From NCBI RefSeq assembly GCF_963678635.1, contig NC_087066.1, positions 34,229,301 through 34,293,300 on the forward strand: 64,000 nt of DNA. The letters run 5' to 3'. Of the stretch, positions 10,929 to 22,906 are shown piece by piece (positions within the stretch are counted from its first letter, which is position 1; every line of letters begins with the position of its first letter). The position numbers were made by a program, and so were the translations under genes. Source of the DNA: Symsagittifera roscoffensis. Lineage: Eukaryota > Xenacoelomorpha > Acoela > Convolutidae. Below the pieces are notes generated by a model. It ran no database searches and had not been told where the DNA came from. It saw nothing but the letters and a program-made list of their open reading frames with translations.

Positions 10929-13034
10929 TATTTAGGTGAGCTTACTCATAAAGCCTTCAAGTATCCGTAAGCAATTATCTGTAAAAAGTAAGCATAGAAA
11001 ATTTTTAAGATTGTTTTTAGCAAATTGACTAATTGGTGAAGGAAGACCCTTCACGTTTTGTAATTTTTTTTGGAAAGCCCTAATACCTTTACCAAAGGGT
11101 ATTAACATTTGAATAAGGCAATTTTACGCTGTTGAGGCTATACCATTATTTTATCAGAGAAAAAATTACCAGGCTGTTAAAAAGCCATAAAAAACAACAA
11201 GCTACAAAAAGCTTCAAGCTAAAAAAAACTAAGGAAACTTATTAAACCGAGAAAAAAAAACAAAAAAAAACAATTTAAAAGAAATAAAGCTTAAAAACTG
11301 AGTAAAAATTGTTTATGTCCCATCGCCATTGGTAAACACACAAATTTTCTCACTCATTGAAAGCGGCACTATTAGGCCTAAAAACCAAAATAAAATAGGC
11401 CGAAACTTATTAAATCGAGAAGACAACAATTTTGAAAAAATAAATTAAAAAAAGCAAGTTGACAAAGCTAAAAAAAAATTGTGAGCAATTTTTGAATGGG
11501 ACGGATATTCATAAAGCTAACATGCTCAAAAAAAGTCTGTTGGAGTTTCCAACAGAGAGACGATTTCTGTAGTTCAGAGTGCAACGTGCTAAAAATGGAG
11601 ATTTGAATTTCGAAATCATCCTGTGGACAAAGTTGTTTACGGGGGAAAAAACTAGTACATGATAGAGAAACAGAGAAATAAACCAAGATCCGACCAAGAC
11701 TTGAACACACAAGCTAAGAGTGCAAAGGCTACCTGAAGGATCCAAGAAATTGTTAAGTTCAATAACTATGCAAGTTCGTTCCTCGCAGATTTGTAAAAAC
11801 GTTGTTTACGGGAAAAGTCTAGTTCCCAATGACAAGACACTTGCTATGACAAAACACTTGCTCTCTAACACGGCCAAAACTCTCTAAACTGTCAACCGAA
11901 ACCCATGCTTTGGAAACGAGCCAAGAAAAATTAAGGAGACAAACTATTCTAATTGAGGCTATTCTATTGCCCCAGAAATTTTTTTTTAAAGTTAAGGTAA
12001 AACAACAAGGCTAGCACAAACATGAAGGACAAAAATTATAATGAAATAAGATCAATTTCTACACAGGTGAAGCTTAGCTTAGCGCCACTTGCAATACAGA
12101 ACTGAATGACTATGATAAAATCTAGCGGAAAAAAAGAAACTGAAAAATTTAAGCTTAGTTTTCGACTAGAACTTGCCACAAAATTCAAAAATATTGGAGT
12201 ATAAAACAAGATCGACAAAAGACTTGAATCCACAATCTAAGTGTGCAAAGGATCCAAAAAATTGTTAGGTTCACTCGCAGATTTGTAAAAACGTTGTTTA
12301 CGGGAAAAGTCTAGTTCACAATGACAAGACACTTGCTCTCTAACACGGCCAAAACTCCCTAAGTTGTCAACCAAAACCCATGCTTTGGAAATGAGCCGAC
12401 AATTCGGATATTCTGTCCGACATGTTTTCAGACTTAATCAGGCATGAAAAACTATGGTTTTAAACACTAAACGTTCTGATATAACTATCTATCAAAGAAC
12501 GACACACGACATTAAGTTTGAATTGTTTTTCCCGCGGTGAAATAAAAACAATATGATGATGTTTTGTCATATTATTCATTTCATTGAGTGATCAGTCAAT
12601 AAGCAGAAATGTCTGTAAATTAATTATCCGAAATGTCAATAATACCAGAACAATAAACATTTTATGCATAATTTGAGTAATTTAATCAAGAGTTTTTTTA
12701 AATTAAACAAAAAACTTAATGAAATTTGTCATTTCATGCATAATTTATTCGTTTTTTTAGTAATTTTTGACGATTCTAACATTTGCTTTATCAATACTCC
12801 GTATAAACTAATATTAGTCAATTTTTTTCTGTTTTTCTGCTCTTGGACCCATACTGAGTTGGGAATATTTTTCTGTTTTTCAGCTCTTGGACCCATACTG
12901 AGTTGAGAAGGGTCTCGGGTGTGATTATTAAACACCACGGAAAAGCTACTCTTGGAAACCCCGAGGTTCCTAATCCGGAAGGGTCCTATTTTTACCCATC
13001 CGGAAGGGTCCTAGTATTGCCGGAAGGGTCCTAG
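10929..13034 (+). repeat. 2.1-kb tandem unit C
   Basis: A complete unit of about 2106 bases running from TATTTAGGTGAGCTTACTC to the CCGGAAGGGTCCTAG cores. It is directly followed by nearly identical unit D. No coding sequence is supported. The internal duplication described for copy A is present here at about 11690-11925 and 12207-12402. Confidence 0.88.
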
Positions 13035-15122
13035 TATTTAGGTGAGCTTACTCATAAAGCCTTCAAGTATCCGTAAGCAATTATCTGTAAAAAGTAAGCA
13101 TAGAAAATTTTTAAGATTGTTTTTAGCAAATTGACTAATTGGTGAAGGAAGACCCTTCACGTTTTTAATTTTTTTTGGAAAGCCCTAATACCTTTACCAA
13201 AGGGTATTAACATTTGAATAAGGCAATTATACGCTGTTGAGGCTATACCATTATTTTATCAGAGAAAAAATTACCAGGCTGTTAAAAAGCCAAAAAAAAA
13301 CCTTACAAAAAGCTTCAAGCTAAAAAAAACTAAGGAAACTTATTAAACCGAGAAAAAAAACAAAAAAAAAAACAATTTAAAAGAAATAAAGCTTGAAAAC
13401 TGAGTAAAAATTGTTTATGTCCCATCGCCATTGGTAAACACACAACTTTTCTCACTTATTGAAAGCGGCACTATTAGGCCTAAAAACCAAAATAAAATAG
13501 GCCGAAACTTATTAAATCGAGAAGACAACAATTTTGAAAAAGTAAATTAAAAAAAGCAAGTTGACAAAGCTAAAAAAAAATTGTGAGCAATTTTTGAATG
13601 GGACGGATATTCATAAAGCTAACATGCTCAAAAAAAGTCTGTTGGAGTTTCCAACAGAGAGACGATTTCTGTAGTTCAGAGTGCAACGTGCTAAAAATGG
13701 AGATTTGAGTTTCGAAATCATCCTGTGGACAAAGTTGTTTACGGGGGAAAAAATTAGTACATGATAGAGAAACAGAGAAATAAAGCAAGATCCGACCAAG
13801 ACTTGAACACACAAGCTAAGAGTGCAAAGGCTACCTGAAGGATCCAAGAAATTGTTAAGTTCAATAACTATGCAACTTCGTTCCTCGCAGATTTGTAAAA
13901 ACGTTGTTTACGGGAAAAGTCTAGTTCCCAATGACAAGACACTTGCTATGACAAAACACTTGCTCTCTAACACGGCCAAAACTCCCTAAACTGTCAACCG
14001 AAACCCATGCTTTGGAAACGAGCCAAGAAAAATTAAGGAGACAAATTATTCTAATTGAGGCTATTCTATTGCCCCAGAAATTTTTTTTGAAATTAAGGTA
14101 TAACAACAAGGCTAGCACAAACATGAAGGACAAAAATTATAATGAAATAAGATCAATTTCTACACAGGTGAAGCTTAGCTTAGCGCCACTTGCAATACAG
14201 AACTGAATGACTATGATAAAATCTAGCGGAAAAAAAGAAACTGAAAAATTTAAGCTTAGTTTTCGTCTAGAACTTGCCACAAAATTCAAAAATATTGGAG
14301 TATAAAACAAGATCGACAAAAGACTTGAATCCACAATCTAAGTGTGCAAAGGATCCAAAAAATTGTTAGGTTCACTTGCAGATTTGTAAAAACGTTGTTT
14401 ACGGGAAAAGTCTAGTTCACAATGACAAGACACTTGCTCTCTAACACGGCCAAAACTCCCTAAGTTGTCAACCAAAACCCATGCTTTGGAAATGAGCCGA
14501 CAATTCGGATATTCTGTCCGACATGTTTTCAGACTTAATCAGGCTTGAAAAACTATGGTCTTAAACACTAAACGTTCTGATATAAATATCTATCAAAGAA
14601 CGACACACGACATTAAGTTCGAATTGTTTTTCCCGCGGTGAAATAAAAACAATATGATGATGTTTTGTCATTTTATTCATTTCTTTGAGTGATCAGTCAA
14701 TAAGTAGAAATGTCTGTAAATTAATTAACCGAAATGTCAATAATACCAGAACAAAAAACATTTTATGCATAATTTGAGTAATTTAATCAAGAATTTTTTA
14801 AAATTAAACAAAAAACTTAATTAAACTTGTCAATTCATGCATAATTTATTCGTTTTCTTGGTAATTTTTGACGATTCTAACATTTGCTTTATCAATACTC
14901 CGTATAAACTAATATTAGTCAATATTTTTCTGTTTTTCTGCTCTTGGACCCATACTGAGTTGGGAATATTTTTCTGTTTTTCAGCTCTTGGACCCATACT
15001 GAGTTGGGAAGGGTCTCGGGTGTGATTATTAAACACTACGGAAAAGCTACTCTTGGAAACCCCGAGGGTCTTAATCCGGAAGGGTCCTATTTTTACCCAT
15101 CCGGAAGGGTCCTAGTATTGCC
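13035..15122 (+). repeat. 2.1-kb tandem unit D
   Basis: Head-to-tail partner of unit C with only a few percent difference by eye, so this duplication is young compared with copy A. Instead of entering a third unit, its terminal cores expand into the minisatellite at 15071-15390. Confidence 0.88.
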
Positions 15123-15390
15123 AATCCGGAAGGGTCCTATTTTTACCAATCCGGAAGGGTTCTAATTTTGCCAATCCGGAAGGGTCCTAATTTTGCCAAT
15201 CTGGGAAGATCCTAGTTTTGTCTATTCGTAAGAGTCATATTTTTGTCAATCGGTAAGGGTCCTATTTTTGTCAATCTGGAAGGGTCCCATTTTTGTCAAC
15301 CAGGAAGGGTCCAATTTTTGTCAATCCGGATGGGTCCTATTTTTGACAATCCAGAAGGTTCCCAATTTTGCAAATCCGGAAGGATACCGC
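15071..15390 (+). repeat. about 28-bp minisatellite array
   Basis: About eleven head-to-tail units with consensus AATCCGGAAGGGTCC followed by TATTTTTGTC. Units diverge steadily toward the right end. The first units are the same cores that end the 2.1-kb repeats, so the array seems to have grown from the end of unit D. The 60-codon open frame across it is a product of the repeat. Confidence 0.92.
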
Positions 15391-15505
15391 AAAACTTATT
15401 TTTATTAAGAACAGAACGGACGTAGTTTTAGGGATCGTAAGACCTACTAGACGAAAGAATGGTAAATAGGAAAGGTATTAGGTTATTAGGAATCTAGGCT
15501 AGAAA

Positions 15506-15644
15506 CACTGGTAACTTTCCTTTAAATAAAAAAAAATTTGAAAAGACCAGAGTGAGACAAAACAGGTCTAAAGCGACTGCACTGGTAACTTTCCTTTAAA
15601 TAAAAACTTGAAGAGACCAGAATAAGACAAAACAGGTCTAAAGC
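15506..15644 (+). repeat. 74-bp tandem duplication
   Basis: Two adjacent copies start with CACTGGTAACTTTCCTTT and end with AACAGGTCTAAAGC. Their spacing is 74 bases. The first has a longer A run. Confidence 0.85.
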
Positions 15645-16385
15645 CGGAAATTTGCGACACTAAGTATGATTGAAAACAGAGTTCGACACTAATTTCAGCG
15701 AATTAAAATCCAAACTATTTTTTGGAAAAGTGGTTGTCTTGAGGATTTCAGTAGGTTTTGCTCGGGCAATCTGAAAGGCAGATAGGTAACGCAGGACTCG
15801 TTGGGTGCAATAGACACCATGAGAAAACAAATGCCTTCAGGTTTTGTCTGTTTAGTACGGCACTGGACAGGAAAAGGTAATTCTTTAGAAACAAGTTTGA
15901 CAATTGAATTTCGAATGACTTAAGTACAAAACACATACATTTTTTTGCAAATATTTTTATCTTTCATCACTTTTTGGTTTTCAAACATCAATAATTGTCA
16001 ATAACCGGACTTTTTCCAATTTACTGAACATGTAATGAATGTAACTGTTGTAATTTGAGTGTTCACCTGATTTCACTTCTTAACTTCCTCTCTTCATTAA
16101 CTCTTCAGCTTAACATGGTCTGTTGTTTCAGTCTAGACGTTGTTGAGACTCCTTTCTCCAACTCGACTGAAAGCCTCTTGTGCATGTTATCTTTCTTTCG
16201 TTTTAGATATATTGATATCATCAGTCTGTGCTAGCTTCATATTTTATAACCAATTACCATTTGTTGTGAAAAAATTGTATACACTTTGGATAACTTAGAA
16301 GGATTTGTGGTCATTATTTGGATGAAATTTTTGGGATTTATTGTGTTGTGTTATTATAATCTGCAGTGAAACAAAAAAACCTTGA
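15645..16385. other. no gene seen; region just upstream of the gypsy-like element
   Basis: Unique AT-rich sequence with no coding motif. It is where a 5' LTR and leader would be expected, but no matching direct repeat was found downstream of 24.3, 25.4 or 29.0 kb, and no clear primer-binding site was seen. Confidence 0.5.
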
Positions 16386-17867
16386 GTGAACGAATTGAGT
16401 GTATCAGCAGTAAGAATTGATAAATCGAAAATGGGTCTAGACAAGTCGAGGATACCTAAACTAAGTGATAACTCTCGGAAGTGCATACCAAAGAATCAAA
16501 GAAAATCAATCAACGACCCCTTTGTGGAAAAGATTGCACGGAACCGGACCACCGACATGGAGAAAGTTTCAGTCGTAAGGGTTGAAACCAGTAGTCAAAA
16601 GTCCTCCGAAGGCCAAAAGGCAATGTTAGAAGTAGAGATCCATCTGGACCCTGCACTAGATGAGAATCGGGCGGGACGTGGAACGGAAGGGAGTGGGAAC
16701 AGAAGATTAGCAAGTGAATATACTCCGGTATAACGAGACCAAGAATTTGTCACTTCCACCGGGACTCTAGATCGCGAGGAGATGTCGAGACTGTCCGTCA
16801 TCTCGACTGTAAACGTAGCGACAACAAGATCACCCACTGAAAATACCTTGATGCATAGGGTGACTGAGACAACGGCAACTTCCTCCTCGTTTTCGGAACG
16901 AGTGGAGAACACTTTGTGAAACTTTTTTCGATTTACTAAGGGAACCGGTACAGGCGATGAAGCAGAATCCCAGGAAGAGGAGGAGGACGATGACGAACAG
17001 GATCACTTTGTATCTTAATTAGGCCTCAACAGCTCGACTCATGAACATGGTGCACCCACCAACAGATAAATTGGATCTTCGGACCGATTTGGTGTGCTCA
17101 GGACAATAAACAAGACCATAGATGCATCACAGCAGTCAAGAGGTTTTGTGACCATTACAAATTCGGAAGTGCAATCTGGAGATAGCAGGAGCACAGGGCC
17201 AAGTAGATCAACAATGGAACCAGAAGCGCATCCTGAAGAAACGTCGAGACAGAGAGGTAGGACTCGGCTATCGACTAGCACTAAACAGCTTGGGACCCAT
17301 AGGGTGACACCACCACTAGTGACGCCATTAGTGGACGAAAGGAAATCAATCGAAGAGGCCATGACTTACATAGTGGATCGTATAGGATAACAGAAATAAC
17401 AGATGTCCCAAAGAATGAGTGAACTCGAAAAGGCAGTCCACGTCGAGAGAGAAAGTCTGCGGGAAGAGATCAACCGCAATAGACAAGAAGTCAGCAAAAG
17501 TGAAAAACCTTTGAAGGAGAGGACGGATGAACACTTGGTCAAAAACTTGTCACTAATGACGAGGGAAGCTGAGCAAAGAGAGACACGATTGAGATATGAC
17601 ATGGAGAAGTTAAGAAGCCAGCAAGAGCAGACTCTTGGGACTCTTGACACGAGAATAGACTCAATGTTGGAAAGGCGCACTCAGGCTATCATGGATAGGT
17701 TGGAGGGGCTCTTAGGAAATATGAGTGAATCAAGGAGTAGGCAAGCAACCTTAGGAGAATCCAAAAGGGAACCGAGAGCTAACTTCAATGAACAAGCTAA
17801 TAGAAGAAGTACATATGGATCCACGAGTGTACGGGGGAAGTTCATCCAGCTATGCCACAGGGGATAA
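16386..17867 (+). pseudogene. Gag N-terminal region with coiled coil
   Basis: Three consecutive open stretches in shifting frames (16386-16733, 17094-17390, 17403-17867) precede the capsid-like part. The last has heptad-rich, charged sequence (MSELEKAVHVERESLREE, RLRYDMEKLRSQQEQTL) that should form a coiled coil, with a basic Ser/Arg-rich end. Its place before the zinc knuckle suggests a Gag head that multimerises. No sequence motif beyond the coiled coil is recognised, and stops between blocks make it non-functional. Confidence 0.6.
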
Positions 17868-18640
17868 TAGGCCGAGAGGCCAAAACATCAGAGGAGGGTC
17901 AAATGGCAAGAGACCGACCTCAAACGAGAGACCGATGCAAAAAGCGAATGCTACTGGGAGGTGTGATTCAACAAACTGGAGTCATGCCGGTCAAGGGAGA
18001 AATCTTCACAACGACTCGAATAGGAGGGAAAATCCGGATCTCCTGTCGGAGGGAAATGACGCTCAAGCGGGACATTCACGAGATGCAACGTCAATGGCTA
18101 CGGCGTTTGAACCTCTGAACTGGTCTTTGGAAACTTTCCTGACGAGGTTATCGAGGACCAGTGAGCGCAGCGAGAAGTCCAGGAGGGTGTTTAAGAAATC
18201 GATATGCTATAAAGACGAACCTGAAGGCTGTATAGATAACTGGATAGAAGTCATGAAACTGCATTTTGAGGAGGAAGACCAAATGAAACAAAGAGCAGGA
18301 TGAACCCAGCATTAGCCTCAAAGTTAATCGATGGTGTGAAGAACGATGAGCTTCGGACAATGTTTGCAACGCATTACACACAACTTTCAACTAATGCGCC
18401 TACAACAGAAAAATTGAGACTCAAACCCAACGAATGTCTTCTTCTAAAGCCCCCATCGACAGCTGGCTATTACAAAAACAATTATGACAATTTTAACAAT
18501 CGACCAGCTAATCAGGGTAACAATTGGTTTCAAACCAAGGGACGACATGGACAAGAGACGCTCTTGTGCAAATTGCAGTTCGACGGACTATCATGTATCA
18601 GCATGCCCAACCTATGTCCATTTTAAATCGGATTGATGTG
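17788..18640 (+). pseudogene. Gag capsid-like region and zinc knuckle
   Basis: The 17788-18303 frame has a low-complexity basic linker followed by a helical stretch (LNWSLETFLTRLSRTSE, CIDNWIEVMKLHFEEED), typical of the capsid core of gypsy-like Gag. It continues in a second frame from 18300 (LASKLIDGVKNDELRTMF). A single zinc knuckle is encoded near 18566-18607 in a third frame: CANC, then H and C, spaced C-X2-C-X5-H-X3-C. It would bind RNA during packaging. Two frame changes separate the parts. Confidence 0.65.
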
Positions 18641-19250
18641 ACAGATATCAAGCATCCAAGGCATGAAGAAGCTTTATCGAGTGTGGAATCCAGCAAGGCC
18701 CGCCTGTTGAGTGAAGCGGAGACACGCAGAAAGGAGAAACCTCAAGAGCTGGCAACAAACAAGAAGCAGGAAATAACTAAAACAAATGCTTGAACCTGAC
18801 CCAGTGACGGCGGTAGATGATTTCAAGATCGACTATAGGGCAGCCGCGAGAGATGCTTTAAACAGAGTCCAACAAGAGTTGGTAAAAAAGGAGATAGAAC
18901 AAAAAAAGAAGCTCGAACTAGAAAATGAGAAGTTTCAGGAAAGGCTAAACGCCTTCGAAACGTCGGAAGTCGATGAAACGAAAGCACTAAGCAGTTTGAG
19001 CAGGAAACTAAAAATGGTCTCCGGGCAGACGTTCGGCATGGTGCCACAAGGAAGCCGAATACAGTCAATAATCTCAGTGGCGGGACATCAGGTAATCAGG
19101 AACCTAAAAAAAACCTCAGAGTTCGTTATGATGCATTTAGATACATATGCAGGTTATCTGAGACAAGTACAGCCACGAACTGAGTCAAGGGCTGTGCCAG
19201 CGTTGTTGACATCGGGTGGCCGCCGAATAAAGAAGTTCCACGGGCACTAA
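18641..19250 (+). pseudogene. Gag-Pol linker with charged helix
   Basis: Two overlapping frames encode a KHPRHEEALS segment and then a long Lys/Glu helix (VQQELVKKEIEQKKKLELEN), followed by GQTFGMVPQGSRIQSIISVAG and a stretch leading straight to the protease. The function is unknown; by position it links the zinc knuckle to the protease. Confidence 0.55.
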
Positions 19251-19676
19251 GTGGACGTCTACGGACCATATCTGGTGATGTTGAACGTGGACGGGATCAG
19301 TATCTATACTAGGACCTACGTCACAAAAGATAGTGACCAAATAAGGCAGATCCATTTGGGTCAGGAAGAATTTAAAGTCCGTAGAATCTGCACTGACGCC
19401 ATGATGGAACAAGATGCGGTACACATAGGATACGAGGCAGATGTGGCTTCACATCTAATGGACACCAATGGGAAGAACATCGGAGTAACAGAACTTCTAG
19501 ACGCAGGTGCGGTGTTTAGCTTGATGTCATTAAAGACGTGGGAAAGAATGGGTTTCACGAGGGAAGACTCAATTCCGGCAAATCTAAAATTGGCAGCAAC
19601 CAACCGTGAAGCAATTCACGTAGCCGGAAGAACACTAATAACGGTCCTTCACATGGAGGAAGGGACCTGTGGATGA
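19251..19676 (+). pseudogene. retropepsin-like aspartic protease
   Basis: A 141-codon open stretch with the layout of a gypsy-type protease: a beta-rich lead, then ELLDAGAVFSLMS with the active-site Asp at residue 84 (base 19500), then a C-terminal half containing AGRTLITVLHM. The usual D-T/S-G triad reads D-A-G, so the active-site Thr/Ser is replaced. The frame breaks right after 19676, and the expected I-L-G-R-D segment is scrambled. Confidence 0.72.
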
Positions 19677-19719
19677 ACTTCCTGGTGGTAGAAATCCTGG
19701 ACGACTCAGACCAATTCAT

Positions 19720-19822
19720 ATCCGGACCAGCAGTATGTTAAGCTATGTTAAGCGACCGATTAATAGACAAATCCGGACCAGCAGTATGTTTAGCTATGTT
19801 AAGCAACCGATTAATAGAATAA
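19720..19822 (+). repeat. 51-bp tandem duplication inside pol
   Basis: The block ATCCGGACCAGCAGTATGTT to CCGATTAATAGA occurs twice in a row, with a few differences, and repeats the peptide IRTSSMLSYVKRPINR. It sits between protease and RT and is probably a replication-slippage product in the dead copy. Confidence 0.88.
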
Positions 19823-20491
19823 GAACAGATGAGAACAAGGTTCCAATTTTTTTGGACAGAAAGGTAACTTACTACAGCCAAGACAAGCTGTTGTAGTGGT
19901 TTTTAGGATGAAAAATTTGAACTCATTAAGTGATAATAGACCCAACCCAAATAGTCAGAACACAGTGATTTTAGGCCGGAGCTTCGAGATACACGAAACG
20001 GACTGTGTGCCAGTTTGTTATTGAACACACTAAACACCACGGTTTCAATCCAGCGTGGACAGAAGCTTGGTTACGCTTTGCCGAGGAGGACCGACTATGA
20101 GGAGACAACAAACTTGAAAAGACATAATGTGAAACACTGCCCCAACCATGCCAATGAAGATATGATTTTAAAGAAAGTAAATGAACTGAAATCTTTTATT
20201 AAACTGTTTTCAATGAAATCCGAAACGGATGACCGCTTAGCGAGCTGCTCGAATTTTCCGGAACTCCCCTCGTCATATGAACTAGAATCCGACAACCCGG
20301 TTTTGCCGGAGATAAAACTACCTAAAAAGGAAAACAGGTGATGGAAAATTTGAATTACTATGGCCGGTTTTAAATCGGAACGCGGATGTTTTATCGAAAC
20401 AGAAGGCGGAGATCGGTGATTACAATTTTGTTGAACATGAAATCGAACTAGAAGAGGGCGCTGTGTTCCCCACAGGGAAGGTGCAAGGCGC

Positions 20492-20966
20492 ATGACACCT
20501 CACAAATCGGAGGCGTGCAGAGCGGAAATAGAAATGTTGCTTGAATACACTATGATAGAACCCTCGAAGTGGCCTTGGGCTTGTGGGTTTGTCATGGCCA
20601 AGAAGAAGTGGGCAGCTCAGGTATTGTTGCGACTTTTGTTACCTAAACGCAGTAACAAAAGAGATGCCTACCCGATACCGCGGATAGATGAGAGCCTCTC
20701 GAAACTTGGCGATGCCAAGTTTTTCACAACACCGGACGAGGATGCCCTTTCGCAACGCCACAGCGACCTTTCAAAGGTTGATGGCTCAGGCTTCGACCAG
20801 AGTAACGAAAAAGTACAGGGTTCTTGTGATGTGCTACGTGGATGATGTCTTCCTAGCAACATCCAACTTGTCAGACCACATTGATAGACTCGATGAGGTC
20901 TTTGGTTGCATGAAAAGAGTAGGCTTGAAATGCAAACCGTCGAAAAGTGAGATCCTCAGGGATTGA
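20492..20966 (+). pseudogene. gypsy-type reverse transcriptase with internal deletion
   Basis: The fingers are clear (MTPHKSEACRAEIEMLLE, MIEPSKWPWACG, AYPIPRIDESLSKLGDAKFF). The frame then shifts near 20735 and resumes at RMPFRNATATFQRLMAQA. About 30 residues including motif A (the first catalytic Asp and the SAFWQ stretch) are missing. The YVDD box is kept at 20835-20846, followed by HIDRLDEVF and GLKCKPSKSEIL. With motif A gone the enzyme cannot have been active in this copy. Confidence 0.88.
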
Positions 20967-21713
20967 ATCAAGTACCTGGGAAGAATGGCGGACAGGCATG
21001 GCGTAAGGCCGGACCCGGAAGCAGTGAAGGCCGTGTTGACATGGAAGGCCCGCAGAACGGACATACAACTAATAAGCTTCCTGTGGTTTGCCGATTACTA
21101 CCGTCAGTTCATAAAAGGATACGCAGACAAGGTGTAACCCATGCAGAAACTGTTGCCCAACAAAGGAAAGAAGTTCGAATGGAACGAAGAAGCTCAAGCT
21201 GCCTTTGAGATTATAAAGCGGGAACTTTGGGAAGCGCCAGTGCTAGGCATGCCCACGGAAAAGGGCATGTACGTTCTCGACACTGCTGCTTCAGTAGTAG
21301 CCATCTCAGGAACAATGTATCAGGAGCAAGAATGGAATAGGAGAACAGTTCTCCGTCCCATCGCATATGGCAGTAAGGTGTTGAGTGACGCTGAATTGAA
21401 TTATGGTGCACCTAAGGCGGAAATAATCGCAGTGGTCACTTTCGTGGAGAAGTACCGTGCATACTTAGGGAGCGCTTCCTTTAAGCTACGCGTGGAGAGC
21501 AGAGCGTTATCCTGGTTGAAGACGTACTCGATGGACCAGAGCTATATTGGTCGATGGATAGTCAGGTTAGACGGCTACCATATGATAATCGAGCACAAGA
21601 TGCGTGACAAACACCAGAATGCTGACAGCCTCAGCAAGAAAACTGAGTTTTATGGAAGACTAGAACAGAAACAAGCCAATCAGGCGATAATCAAGGAGGG
21701 TTTTCGGTTCTGA
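20963..21713 (+). pseudogene. RT connection and Ty3-type RNase H
   Basis: The connection domain (RPDPEAVKAVLTWKA, FIKGYADKV) leads into RNase H in the 21141-21713 frame. Features: WNEEAQAAFEIIKREL, then MYVLDTAASVVAISG (21270-21314), where the first catalytic Asp of the usual DTDAS is Ala. YGAPKAEIIAVVTFVEKYRAYL supplies the Glu. RVESRALSWLKTYSMDQ has Glu-Ser where Asp-Asn is usual. It ends with HQNADSLSKK, normal for gypsy RNase H. At least one essential acidic residue is lost, so it is inactive. Confidence 0.85.
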
Positions 21714-21739
21714 ACAAAGAAACGGATGAGGCGCTTCCC

Positions 21740-22749
21740 TTGACGAGATGGTTGGACAAATCTGGACATCCAATTCCGGGACTCTCCGAGTTACTGGTGG
21801 AAGAGACAGCAGAAATAAAGATCTTATCAAAGAGGGACCCAGTGCCTTTGGATCTGTTGCTACGTTCGAACCTGGTCCAACAGGAACTCGCTCGTATGAA
21901 CATAAACAGCCTCTCAATGCTGGATAAAACGGTGCAGGTCACACCGCAAGTGATGCGGATGCTGGGTTGTTTGCTGGAGAGAGAAGTGACTAGAGATGAC
22001 CGCGAATGGGCAGCAGCCATGGCAACGCTGACAGTCAGAGAGAAAGTGAAGATTATGCCATCAAGACGCCAACACAAGGAAAACGAAAGGGATTGTAGGA
22101 CGGTAGTTCAGCAACATGTACCCTCGATTCCTCAGTCTGTTTTGATGAGCACATCATATAAACAAAAAGAACAGGAGATCGGAAAACAAAGGAAGTCTGT
22201 CACCTTTGAGAATCCCGATGAGAAGTGGGGAGAAGTTGAAGAAAACCCGGAACCAGAAAGTTTGCCCGGGAGAAGGATGTCAAAAACAGTTGTCCAGTAA
22301 GTGAACAGAATCTGGAAAAAGAAAATTTGTCCGGGGAGTCGGATGCTGAAGAAAGTGGTCGTGTTCAGGAACAAGACCGGGATGATGGGATTTTGTCCGG
22401 GGAGTTTAGATGGATAAGCAGAGCGTATAAAACGGAACCAGCTGTGGAGAATTGCTCCGTGGCAGACTCTTCTGTTAAAAACAACTCGAGGAATTCAGAT
22501 ATCGACACCTATTCAGACATTTTTTCCAGCACAGGATCAGAATTGTCAGAGATGGCGATACACACGTTACAAGTGGAGACTCGAGCAAGAGACTCGGACA
22601 GAGAAGTGTATCAAGACCCTGACAGTGATCGCTACCTGATACCCCTGGAAAGAGTATTTGACATCGCAGCGGACGATCTGGAAGCAATAGAGGTATCAAA
22701 ACGTTCATTGAGCTTGTTACAGCAGACAGAAGGAAGTAGTGAAGACTGA
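21740..22749 (+). pseudogene. pol linker between RNase H and integrase
   Basis: Two open stretches (21740-22300 and 22327-22749) encode a charged linker: TRWLDKSGHPIPGLSELLVE, MNINSLSMLDKTVQVTPQVM, then a Glu/Asp-rich tail. The start of this linker is also preserved in the second gypsy copy at about 57000-57120, so it is part of the element. No known fold is recognised. Confidence 0.6.
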
Positions 22750-22906
22750 TCTTCAACCGTTCAAACAAGAGACAGAGCCATTTGCGACGAAATTATAATG
22801 CGTGAAGATGGAAGTTGACGCGCATCAACCCGATGAGCTGAGTACTCAATTGAGGGTCATGAATACATACTTAAAGGCGAGATACAGACTCTCGGACCTA
22901 CTATGA

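Noticed and set aside
15243-15425. 60-codon repetitive open frame
   Set aside because: A reading of the 28-base minisatellite, whose period is not a multiple of three in every unit.
15645-16385. 5' LTR of the gypsy-like element
   Set aside because: No matching direct repeat was found downstream by eye, so no LTR is called.
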